From assembly GCA_036881805.1 (NCBI GenBank), contig JBAJNK010000090.1:1-9947 (forward strand): a DNA stretch of 9,947 nucleotides, read 5' to 3'. Each line of letters starts with the position of its first letter. The first letter of the stretch is position 1. The translations under genes were made by a program, and so were the position numbers. Origin of the DNA: JANQLC01 sp036881805. Its GTDB lineage: Bacteria > Bacteroidota > Bacteroidia > Flavobacteriales > JANQLC01. Positions 1-6,415 of this stretch are shown here, one piece after another. Under the pieces are notes generated by a model that did not search any database, was not told where the DNA came from, and saw nothing but the letters and a program-made list of their open reading frames with translations.

Positions 1-342
1 AAACCCAAAGCGGAAGAGCAAAAAAATAAGCCCTGCCCCGGCGACCCCGTTCCCCATCCGGAAATAGCCCCCCAAACCGCATCGGGCATTCGAGGGGGTA
101 TGTTTGGGATGACGCGGATAGATAAACACGGCAAGCCAAAGGAGCATATTGGCATCGATTTAAAAAATCCCTATGGCGCCCCCGATTATGCCATGTACGA
201 CTGTATGTCAACCCCAAAAACCCGGGTATGCCGATACTGTACGTATCCGTATAGGGATAAGGAGACGATCCCCATCACACTTGGGCATAACGCTTATCTT
301 TGCACATGCAATCGCCGTTTCTTTTGTAGTTTTAGTATGTAA
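1..342 (+). pseudogene. M23 (LytM-type) peptidase remnant, 5' end outside window
   Basis: The frame is open from the first base and ends at a TAA at 340-342. Its first two thirds read as a Cys-Pro-Gly-Asp-Pro linker, then an RGGMFG turn, then HIGIDL (codons at about 148-165), then YGAPDYAMYD. This fits the first half of an M23 metallopeptidase, where the His and Asp of HxGxD bind zinc. After about 201 the frame turns Cys-rich and no longer looks like the family. The next frame over reads GYADTVRIRIG at about 227-259 and TLIFAH at 290-307, which is what the family would show next. A shift equal to a 2-base loss near 199-203 would reconnect them. The downstream HxH zinc motif is absent before sufS begins at 345. 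I infer a frameshifted, 3'-truncated gene that cannot encode an active peptidase. A sequencing error could explain the shift but not the missing end. Linkers of this kind occur, as I recall, in large secreted Bacteroidota proteins. Confidence 0.6.
295..302 (+). promoter_or_regulatory. Candidate -7 promoter box for sufS
   Basis: TATCTTTG matches the Bacteroidota -7 consensus TAnnTTTG exactly and lies 42 bases before the sufS start codon, inside the M23 remnant. No good TTTG -33 element stands at the usual distance of about 19 bases; the nearest TTG, at 281-283, is too close. The transcript would start around 305-309 and give a leader of about 40 bases. The call rests on the -7 match and its position only. 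Confidence 0.35.
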
Positions 343-344
343 AG

Positions 345-1571
345 ATGAAGTCCAGCGCCCCTGCCCTAGCCATCCGCCGAAAGGAATTTCCCATTTTGCA
401 GTGCAACGTGAATGGCAGGCCACTGGTTTACCTCGATAACGCTGCGACTTCGCAGAAACCCCTATCCGTCATCCGTGCGCTTACGGATTATTATAGCTGT
501 CACCACGCCAATGTGCACCGCGGTGTGCATACCCTGAGCCAAGCGGCGACGGATGCTTTTGAAGCGACCCGAAAAGCGACCCGCGACTTTATCCACGCGG
601 CGCGCGAATGCGAAATCATCTACACCGCTGGAACCACGGCGGGCATCAACCTGGTCGCACAATGCATGAGCGGTTTTTTGCAGCGGGGTGATGAAATCGT
701 ACTCTCCCTATTGGAACACCATTCCAATATCGTACCCTGGCAGCTGCTCGCTGCGCGCGTAGGCGCTGTAATTCACGTGATTCCAATTAATTCCAAAGGG
801 GAGCTATCCCTAGCGGACTATGAGGCATTCCTCTCTGCCCGGACAAAAATCGTAGCCATCAACCACGTATCCAATGCGCTGGGCACGATCAATCCGGTGA
901 AGGAAATGATCCGGTCAGCCCATCGAGTGAAAGCCAAAGTTCTGATCGACGGGGCCCAGGCAGTGCCCCATATGGTGGTGGATGTACAAGATCTCGATGC
1001 GGATTTCTACGCTTTTTCTGCCCATAAAATGTACGGCCCCACTGGTTTGGGTATTTTGTACGGAAAGGAAAGCTGGCTGAACGAAATGCCACCCTACCAA
1101 TCCGGTGGCGAAATGATCGAGCAGGTGCGCCTTGAAAAAACCACCTTTGCGCCCCTGCCTTTTAAATTTGAGGCGGGGACACCCAATATCGCAGCTGCTA
1201 TCGCCTTTCATGCGGCATTGGATTTTATGCGAGACATCGGTATGGAAACGATTCGCGAGCAAGAGGATAAGCTGTTGCGTTACGCTACGGAAAGGCTCGC
1301 TGAAATGCCGGGGGTGCAAATTTTGGGTACCGCTGCAAAAAAAGCCGGTGTGTTGTCTTTTAACGTAGTAGGTGCCCATCCCTTTGATGTGGGCAGCATC
1401 TTAGATAAAATGGGCATAGCGGTGCGCACAGGCCACCACTGTGCACAACCCTTGATGAAGCATTACGAAATCCCCGGTACGGTTCGCGCCTCCTTTGCGT
1501 TTTACAACACCTCAGACGAAGTGGATGCGCTGGTGGATGGCATAAAATTCGCACAAAAAATGTTGCTTTAG
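345..1571 (+). CDS. sufS: Cysteine desulfurase SufS
   Basis: PLP-dependent class V aminotransferase-fold enzyme that converts cysteine to alanine and hands the persulfide sulfur to the cytosolic Suf Fe-S cluster assembly machinery. The 408 residues match the usual SufS length. Visible landmarks are YLDNAATSQKP near residue 30, the EHHSN motif (124-128) whose His stacks on PLP, FSAHKMYGPTG with the Schiff-base Lys228, and RTGHHCAQPL with the persulfide Cys366. RTGHHC followed by RASFAFYNT is typical of SufS rather than NifS/IscS. The segment around 94-101 reads TAGTTAGI, where E. coli SufS has RGTTEGI; I do not read this as loss of function. The start at 345 is the only good one, because stops lie just upstream in frame, and no Shine-Dalgarno motif is visible. 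No sufB, C, D or E is in the window, so this sufS is separate from them here. lepA follows after 33 bases, so co-transcription is likely. Confidence 0.95.
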   Translation: MKSSAPALAIRRKEFPILQCNVNGRPLVYLDNAATSQKPLSVIRALTDYYSCHHANVHRGVHTLSQAATDAFEATRKATRDFIHAARECEIIYTAGTTAGINLVAQCMSGFLQRGDEIVLSLLEHHSNIVPWQLLAARVGAVIHVIPINSKGELSLADYEAFLSARTKIVAINHVSNALGTINPVKEMIRSAHRVKAKVLIDGAQAVPHMVVDVQDLDADFYAFSAHKMYGPTGLGILYGKESWLNEMPPYQSGGEMIEQVRLEKTTFAPLPFKFEAGTPNIAAAIAFHAALDFMRDIGMETIREQEDKLLRYATERLAEMPGVQILGTAAKKAGVLSFNVVGAHPFDVGSILDKMGIAVRTGHHCAQPLMKHYEIPGTVRASFAFYNTSDEVDALVDGIKFAQKMLL

Positions 1572-1604
1572 CACGCATCCGAAATCCGAAGCCGAGCTTT
1601 TTGC

Positions 1605-3401
1605 ATGAAAAACATACGCAACTTTTGTATCATCGCACATATCGACCACGGCAAGAGCACGCTGGCAGACCGGCTTTTGGAGTTTACCCAAAGCGTTACC
1701 GAACGCGAAAAGCAGGCGCAATTGCTCGACGACATGGAGCTGGAACGCGAGCGCGGCATCACCATTAAGAGCCACGCCGTTCAAATGGATTTCCCATACG
1801 AAAACCAGTTGTACACCCTCAATCTGATCGATACGCCCGGTCACGTCGACTTCTCTTATGAGGTTTCGCGGAGCATCGCCGCCTGCGAGGGCGCACTTCT
1901 CGTCGTAGATGCAGTACAGCGCATCCAAGCCCAGACCATATCCAACCTGTACCTAGCCCTAGATCGCGGTTTGGAAATCATCCCCATTTTAAACAAAGTG
2001 GACTTGCCCAGCGCCAAACCGGAGGAGGTGACCGACGATATCGCAAACCTAATCGGGTGCAGTCCGGCAGACGTCATTCGGGCAAGCGCTAAAACGGGGG
2101 CTGGGGTCGAAGCGATTTTACACGCGATCGTCCATCGCATTCCACCCCCCCAAGGCGATCCCGAAGCCGCGCTCCAGGCGCTTGTATTCGATTCGGCCTA
2201 CAATCCCTTCCGCGGTGTAGAAGTGTATTTTAGAGTGGTAAACGGCCGCATCCACGAAGGGGAGCAGCTGCTGTTTATGGCGACCGGTAAAGCGTATCGG
2301 GCCGATGAAATCGGTGTGCTAAAACTGAAGCAACACCCTAAAAATGTCATTCAAACCGGCGATGTCGGCTATCTCATTTCCGGCATTAAACAAGCGGTCG
2401 AAGTTGAGGTAGGCGACACCCTTACCGCGGTAGCGCACCCGGCAGTGGAAGCCATTGCGGGTTTTGAAAATGTCAAACCCATGGTTTTTGCAGGGGTGTA
2501 TCCCGTAGATACCGAGGCGTACGAAAGACTCCGCAATTCGCTGGAAAAACTGCAGCTCAACGACGCTGCCTTAACTTTTGAACCCGAATCATCGGCAGCA
2601 CTGGGTTTTGGTTTTCGATGTGGCTTCTTGGGCATGCTCCACATGGAAATCATCCAGGAGCGCCTGGAACGCGAATTCGATATGACCGTGATCACCACCG
2701 TGCCCAACGTATCTTATAAAGCATACCCAAAGCGCGATCCAGCGCGGGGGATCACGGTGCACAACCCCTCGGATATGGCTGATCCCTCAAAATTTGATTC
2801 TGTGGCAGAACCCTTTATTCGCGCTTCGATTATCACCCAATCGGATTTTATAGGAGCGGTCATGGGGCTTTGTATCGAAAAGCGCGGCGCGATTAAAAAC
2901 CAGACTTACCTGACTGGCGATCGGGTGGAACTCGTCTTTGAAATGCCGCTTTCCGAAGTCGTATTCGATTTTTACGATCGCTTACAATCGATTTCCAAAG
3001 GGTATGCTTCCTTTGATTATACCCTGATGGGTTTTAAAAAAGCGAATTTGGCCAAAGTGGATATCCGAATCAATGCCGAACCGGTAGATGCGCTATCTAC
3101 CCTGGTGCACGAGCGCAATGCATACCGCATCGGTAAAAAGATGTGTGAAAAGCTCCGGGAACTGATCCCACGCCAACAATTCGATATCCCGATACAAGCT
3201 GCCATCGGGTCGAAGATCATCGCCCGAGAAACCGTCAAGGCTTTGCGCAAAGACGTAACGGCAAAGTGCTATGGTGGCGATATATCGCGTAAGCGAAAGC
3301 GCTTGGAAAAACAGAAAAAAGGGAAAAAGCGCATGCGTCAAATCGGTCATGTGGCCATACCGCAGTCGGCGTTTTTGGCGGTTTTAAAACTACGCGACTA
3401 A
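1605..3401 (+). CDS. lepA: Elongation factor 4 (LepA), ribosome-bound GTPase
   Basis: Translational GTPase that binds the ribosome and affects elongation and initiation or subunit biogenesis; in bacteria it is often membrane-associated under some conditions. The 598 residues match the family length. G1 is AHIDHGKST (11-19), G2 GITIK (51-55), G3 DTPGH (76-80), G4 NKVD (130-133) and G5 SAK (161-163). The EF-G-like domains II, III and V follow, then the LepA-specific C-terminal domain with the Lys/Arg-rich KKGKKRMRQIG segment and an ending in FLAVLK. The protein starts MKNIRNFCII, as LepA proteins do. One oddity is residue 106, which is Arg in DAVQRIQAQT, where translational GTPases nearly always have Gly (DAxQGxxAQT). 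It follows sufS closely and probably shares its transcript. No Shine-Dalgarno motif is seen. Confidence 0.97.
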   Translation: MKNIRNFCIIAHIDHGKSTLADRLLEFTQSVTEREKQAQLLDDMELERERGITIKSHAVQMDFPYENQLYTLNLIDTPGHVDFSYEVSRSIAACEGALLVVDAVQRIQAQTISNLYLALDRGLEIIPILNKVDLPSAKPEEVTDDIANLIGCSPADVIRASAKTGAGVEAILHAIVHRIPPPQGDPEAALQALVFDSAYNPFRGVEVYFRVVNGRIHEGEQLLFMATGKAYRADEIGVLKLKQHPKNVIQTGDVGYLISGIKQAVEVEVGDTLTAVAHPAVEAIAGFENVKPMVFAGVYPVDTEAYERLRNSLEKLQLNDAALTFEPESSAALGFGFRCGFLGMLHMEIIQERLEREFDMTVITTVPNVSYKAYPKRDPARGITVHNPSDMADPSKFDSVAEPFIRASIITQSDFIGAVMGLCIEKRGAIKNQTYLTGDRVELVFEMPLSEVVFDFYDRLQSISKGYASFDYTLMGFKKANLAKVDIRINAEPVDALSTLVHERNAYRIGKKMCEKLRELIPRQQFDIPIQAAIGSKIIARETVKALRKDVTAKCYGGDISRKRKRLEKQKKGKKRMRQIGHVAIPQSAFLAVLKLRD

Positions 3402-3411
3402 CAACACGAAA

Positions 3412-3433
3412 CGGATTAAAAGTCGGAAATCCG
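3412..3433 (+). other. Inverted repeat in the lepA-yebC gap
   Basis: CGGATT (3412-3417) is exactly complementary to AATCCG (3428-3433) across a 10-base loop. A competing fold pairs TCGG (3423-3426) with CCGA (3431-3434). No T tract follows, so it is not an intrinsic terminator. It could be a leader structure in a sufS-lepA-yebC transcript, or chance. Confidence 0.25.
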
Positions 3434-3489
3434 AACCGTCGCGCAAATGGCCTCGTACTCGAATTGGAAAAATAAAAAATCGAATAGAT

Positions 3490-4242
3490 ATGTCAGGACA
3501 CAGCAAATGGGCGAATATCAAGCACCGGAAGGCGGCCCAAGATGCCAAGCGGGGAAAGGTTTTTACGCGGGTTATCAAAGAGATCGCGCTGGCGGTTAAG
3601 GAGGGCGGTGCGGATCCAGAGGCCAATCCCCGCTTGCGCACGGCACTCGCCAATGCCAAAGGGGTCAATGTGCCCAAGGACAATATCGACCGCGCCGTAA
3701 AAAAAGCGGCCGGTGCGGATGCCAGCAGCTATGAAGAAATCACCTTTGAGGGCTATGCACCCAACGGCATTGCCATATTTGTGGAAGCGATGACGGACAA
3801 CAAGAACCGGACTGTAGCCAATATTCGGGCTATCTTTAACAAAGGCGGTGGCCGATTGGGTAAAAACGGTGCGCATGCCTTTGTATTTGAACGCAAAGGG
3901 GTATTTGTCCTTGAAAGGGGTAAATTGGCCCTGTCCCTCGAGGACCTAGAACTGGAACTCATCGATGGCGGTGCATCGGAAATTGAAACGCACCGAGATA
4001 GGATTTGGGTTTACACAGCATTTGAAGATTTCGGTGCCCTGCAAAATAAGCTGGACCAGCTGAAACTCATACCGCAAAGCGCAAGCCTGCAACGCATACC
4101 CAATGTGACCCAGACCTTGGTGGTAGAAGCGGCAAAGCCAGTCATAAGCCTAGTGGATAAGCTCGAAGCGGATGGGGATGTGCAAGCGGTATTTCACAAC
4201 CTCGAGCTCACCGAAGCGCTTTGTGAGGCATTGATGGGATAG
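3490..4242 (+). CDS. yebC: YebC/TACO1 family protein
   Basis: Member of the YebC/PmpR/TACO1 family. Members have been described as DNA-binding transcriptional regulators and, for TACO1 and some bacterial YebC proteins, as factors that help ribosomes through difficult sequences. Which role applies here cannot be read from the sequence. The protein has 250 residues, the normal length. It opens with MSGHSKWANIKHRK, the family hallmark. It continues with NVPKDNIDRAVKKA (60-73), FEGYAPNGIAIFVEAMTDNK (86-105), NRTVANIRAIFNKGGGRLG (106-124) and FERKG (133-137). The last 110 residues form the acidic alpha/beta domains II and III. It lies 88 bases after lepA with an A-rich leader (AATAAAAAATCGAATAG) and no Shine-Dalgarno motif or clear promoter. 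It could be the end of the sufS-lepA unit or be transcribed alone. It is convergent with the next gene, only 24 bases away. Confidence 0.96.
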   Translation: MSGHSKWANIKHRKAAQDAKRGKVFTRVIKEIALAVKEGGADPEANPRLRTALANAKGVNVPKDNIDRAVKKAAGADASSYEEITFEGYAPNGIAIFVEAMTDNKNRTVANIRAIFNKGGGRLGKNGAHAFVFERKGVFVLERGKLALSLEDLELELIDGGASEIETHRDRIWVYTAFEDFGALQNKLDQLKLIPQSASLQRIPNVTQTLVVEAAKPVISLVDKLEADGDVQAVFHNLELTEALCEALMG

Positions 4243-4266
4243 CCGGGTTAATAAGGGGTGGCGCGT

Positions 4267-5187
4267 TTAGCCTTTGTAGCGATACCAGATTTCGGGTAAT
4301 GCCTTTCGGATTTGGTAATAAGCGCGCAAGGCTTGGTGCTTGGAAGCAAAGGTCTCCACCGCTACCAAGGTCAAGCGTCCGGATTTGCCCACTATTTGAG
4401 CCTTGTAGCCCTGTCGCTTCAGATCGGCTAGCAACCGCTGTGCATGTGCCATTTCGATAAAAGCGCCTGCGATAAGCTGGTGTGGAAGGATGCCGGCCAT
4501 TCGATTGATAGGTGGAGCCGACTTGTTCACAACGCCCCGGTCACTATTTAAATCCACTTTAAAAACCGGTGGACTCAACTTTTCCAAAGGCGGTGAAAAG
4601 GCATTCTGACTGGAAACCGCCACAAAGGGATTCAATGTAGCCTCGTCGCGCTCGGCAGCAGCGGGTTGCTTCGAGAGCTTGTAAATGGAAAAGACGGAGA
4701 GCGCTGCGAGTGGAACCCAAAGCGCTGCATATCTCGCTCGCCCCAACCAGGGGTGGGCCCTTTTTTCCGATTTCCAAAGGCGCTTTTCTGCATAAGTGCT
4801 GGGCAAGCCAAAGGACTCGGTTAAATAGTTTACGGCCTGATCGGGTTTAAATTGTATGGATTGCTCGGCGTTTGACGACAGTGTACCGATTCCCTTTAAG
4901 CGCACATATCGGTTATGGGACAGTGCCCTTTTCCACTTTCGTGTTTGCATTTCAACCTGGCGAACCGCCGCTTCAAAAGCGATTTGCTCCTGCTGCGCAA
5001 TGTGGTTGACCAACAGGCCATCCTGCGACTGCAAAGCTTCGTTAAAGTATATCTCTTTGCGCGGGGGGTGAAAACAGCCATCCATCGGCTTCGCTCCGAT
5101 TCGTCCGGTTATAAAGCCCCCAAAGTCAGGTATGATCACGCAATCGTGTCGGTAGAGTAAATCTGCGATAGCTCGATCTAATCTCAT
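4267..5187 (-). CDS. HU-CCDC81 / SPOR domain membrane protein
   Basis: The 306-residue protein has three parts. Residues 1 to about 130 form a Bacteroidota HU-CCDC81-type region, opening MRLDRAIADLL with CVIIPDFGGFI at 16-26 and RLKGIGTLSS at 96-105; this is an HU-like fold thought to bind DNA or pack as a dimer. Residues 153-171 are a single hydrophobic helix after a basic stretch (KSEKRAHPWLGRAR), so the N-terminus should be cytoplasmic. A Ser/Pro-rich linker leads to a SPOR domain at about 235-303 (LIAGAFIEMAHAQRLLADL and a final YYQIRKALPEIWY), a fold that binds denuded septal peptidoglycan. I infer a role at the envelope, perhaps in division. The frame extends upstream to 5349, but that stretch overlaps dprA and has no domain character, so I start at 5187, right after a promoter box. 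Its function is not established, as far as I know. Confidence 0.88.
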   Translation of the reverse strand: MRLDRAIADLLYRHDCVIIPDFGGFITGRIGAKPMDGCFHPPRKEIYFNEALQSQDGLLVNHIAQQEQIAFEAAVRQVEMQTRKWKRALSHNRYVRLKGIGTLSSNAEQSIQFKPDQAVNYLTESFGLPSTYAEKRLWKSEKRAHPWLGRARYAALWVPLAALSVFSIYKLSKQPAAAERDEATLNPFVAVSSQNAFSPPLEKLSPPVFKVDLNSDRGVVNKSAPPINRMAGILPHQLIAGAFIEMAHAQRLLADLKRQGYKAQIVGKSGRLTLVAVETFASKHQALRAYYQIRKALPEIWYRYKG

Positions 5188-5192
5188 ATTTA

Positions 5193-5200
5193 CAAAGGTA
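5193..5200 (-). promoter_or_regulatory. Candidate -7 box for the HU/SPOR gene
   Basis: On the minus strand this reads TACCTTTG, an exact TAnnTTTG match. Only five bases (TAAAT) separate it from the ATG at 5187. Bacteroidota transcripts start a few bases past this box, so the mRNA would begin at or next to the start codon and be leaderless. No clear TTTG -33 element is seen upstream, where the strand is T-rich. Confidence 0.5.
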
Positions 5201-5256
5201 GAAAAACACATGAAATGCACACGGATATTTTTTGTAATTTCAAAAAAATATTGTCG

Positions 5257-6354
5257 ATGACTGAAATTGAGTTGTACAGTGCTTTGGTGCTCCGGTTTTC
5301 CAAAGGGATAGGCAACGTGATCGCTAAGCGGCTCATCGCGCATTTCCAATCTGCCGAAGCGGTTTTACATACGCCCTTGTCCGATCTGGCCCAAATTCCG
5401 GGCTTGGGTGAGAGACAGCTGAGGGGATTGGGCAGTGAAGAAGCCAGGCGACTGGCAAAGCGGGAATTGGATTTCATCGAGAAGAACGCCATCCGGGGTT
5501 TGTCGTTTCGCGATTCCGATTACCCCGCGCTTTTAAAAGCAGTTGGTGACGGCCCCTTTTTATTGTTTCAAAAGGGAAACATCGCTTATCCCGAAGTCCT
5601 TTTCAGCGTGGTGGGTACCCGCCAATTGACGAGCTATGGAAAGCGCCAATGCGAAGGCTTGATCGAAGCCTTATCGGATTACGAGGTTATGATTGTAAGC
5701 GGTATGGCTTATGGCGCCGATATCGTTGCCCATCGCTCGGCCCTGCGACACGGCTTGCCTACGGTCGGGGTGCTGGCACATGGATTGGACAGAATCTATC
5801 CAGCCCCACATCGAAAATACTTGGAATCGATTTGTGCCCAGGGTGGTCTGGTCACCGAATACCCTTCAGGGACGAAACCCGAGCGCGAAAATTTTCCGGT
5901 GCGAAACCGTATTATCGCAGGAATGAGTCAGGCTACACTCGTGATCGAAGCGGCTCGTAAAGGGGGGGCCTTGATCACCGCACATTTGGCGCGGGGCTAC
6001 AACCGGGAGGTTTTTGCGGTACCCGGACGGGCTTCTGATACCTATAGTACAGGGTGCAATAACCTGATAAAAAAACAGCAAGCCTATATGCTCAGCGGCA
6101 TAGACGACCTCCTATACCATCTCGAGTGGCTGAAGGGACGAAAATCGAATACGAAACACTGTGAACGCAAGCCGGACTTGACGCCGGAAGAGGAAAAGGT
6201 GATCGAAATACTGAAGGATAGCGATGGCGCATCGCTCGATGCCATCGCGATAAAGAGCGACATGCCTATCGCTGTATTGGCCGCCCGGTTGTTGGAATTG
6301 GAATTGAAGGGTATGGTTCAGCCATTGCCGGGCAAAAAATTTAGGCTGCGCTGA
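5257..6354 (+). CDS. dprA: DNA-processing protein DprA
   Basis: DprA binds incoming single-stranded DNA in the cytoplasm during natural transformation and loads RecA. It is also found in species not known to be competent. The 365 residues show an N-terminal helical region with an HhH-like element (AQIPGLGERQLRGL, 45-58). The Rossmann-like DNA_processg_A domain follows with FSVVGTRQLTSYGK (116-129), IVSGMAYGADIVAH (146-159), GLDRIYPAPH (176-185), FPVRNRIIAG (213-222) and EAARKGGALITA (231-242). A winged-helix-like C-terminal domain of about 57 residues ends in FRLR. I choose ATG 5257 (MTEIELYSALVLRF) over the in-frame ATG at 5215, because the extra 14 residues look like untranslated leader and lie in the divergent promoter gap. 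The neighbour upstream is divergent with 69 bases between starts. gdhA follows after 61 bases with its own promoter-like box, so dprA may be monocistronic. Confidence 0.95.
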   Translation: MTEIELYSALVLRFSKGIGNVIAKRLIAHFQSAEAVLHTPLSDLAQIPGLGERQLRGLGSEEARRLAKRELDFIEKNAIRGLSFRDSDYPALLKAVGDGPFLLFQKGNIAYPEVLFSVVGTRQLTSYGKRQCEGLIEALSDYEVMIVSGMAYGADIVAHRSALRHGLPTVGVLAHGLDRIYPAPHRKYLESICAQGGLVTEYPSGTKPERENFPVRNRIIAGMSQATLVIEAARKGGALITAHLARGYNREVFAVPGRASDTYSTGCNNLIKKQQAYMLSGIDDLLYHLEWLKGRKSNTKHCERKPDLTPEEEKVIEILKDSDGASLDAIAIKSDMPIAVLAARLLELELKGMVQPLPGKKFRLR

Positions 6355-6374
6355 TCGCCCGCTCTTTATTTTGT

Positions 6375-6382
6375 TATTTTTG
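6375..6382 (+). promoter_or_regulatory. Candidate -7 box for gdhA
   Basis: TATTTTTG matches TAnnTTTG exactly and lies 33 bases before the gdhA ATG, in the 61-base gap after dprA. No matching TTTG -33 element is seen at the normal spacing. The position and match suggest that gdhA has its own promoter. Confidence 0.45.
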
Positions 6383-6415
6383 TAGCGACATCAACCGACA
6401 AATCGATGGGATTTC

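Noticed and set aside
915..1379. 154-codon minus-strand frame inside sufS
   Set aside because: It is an antisense shadow of a well-conserved gene, with no recognisable domain.
4243..4266. Bidirectional terminator between convergent yebC and the HU/SPOR gene
   Set aside because: The 24-base gap has no stem longer than three pairs and no T tract.
5215..5256. Earlier in-frame ATG for dprA
   Set aside because: The 14 added residues are not DprA-like, and the stretch is the A/T-rich divergent leader.
5188..5349. 54-codon N-terminal extension of the HU/SPOR gene
   Set aside because: It overlaps the dprA start, shows no domain character, and would place the promoter box inside the coding region. 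The family begins at MRLDRAIADLL.
6340..6374. Terminator after dprA
   Set aside because: There are T-rich bases, but the nearest stem (GCG with CGC) is only three pairs.
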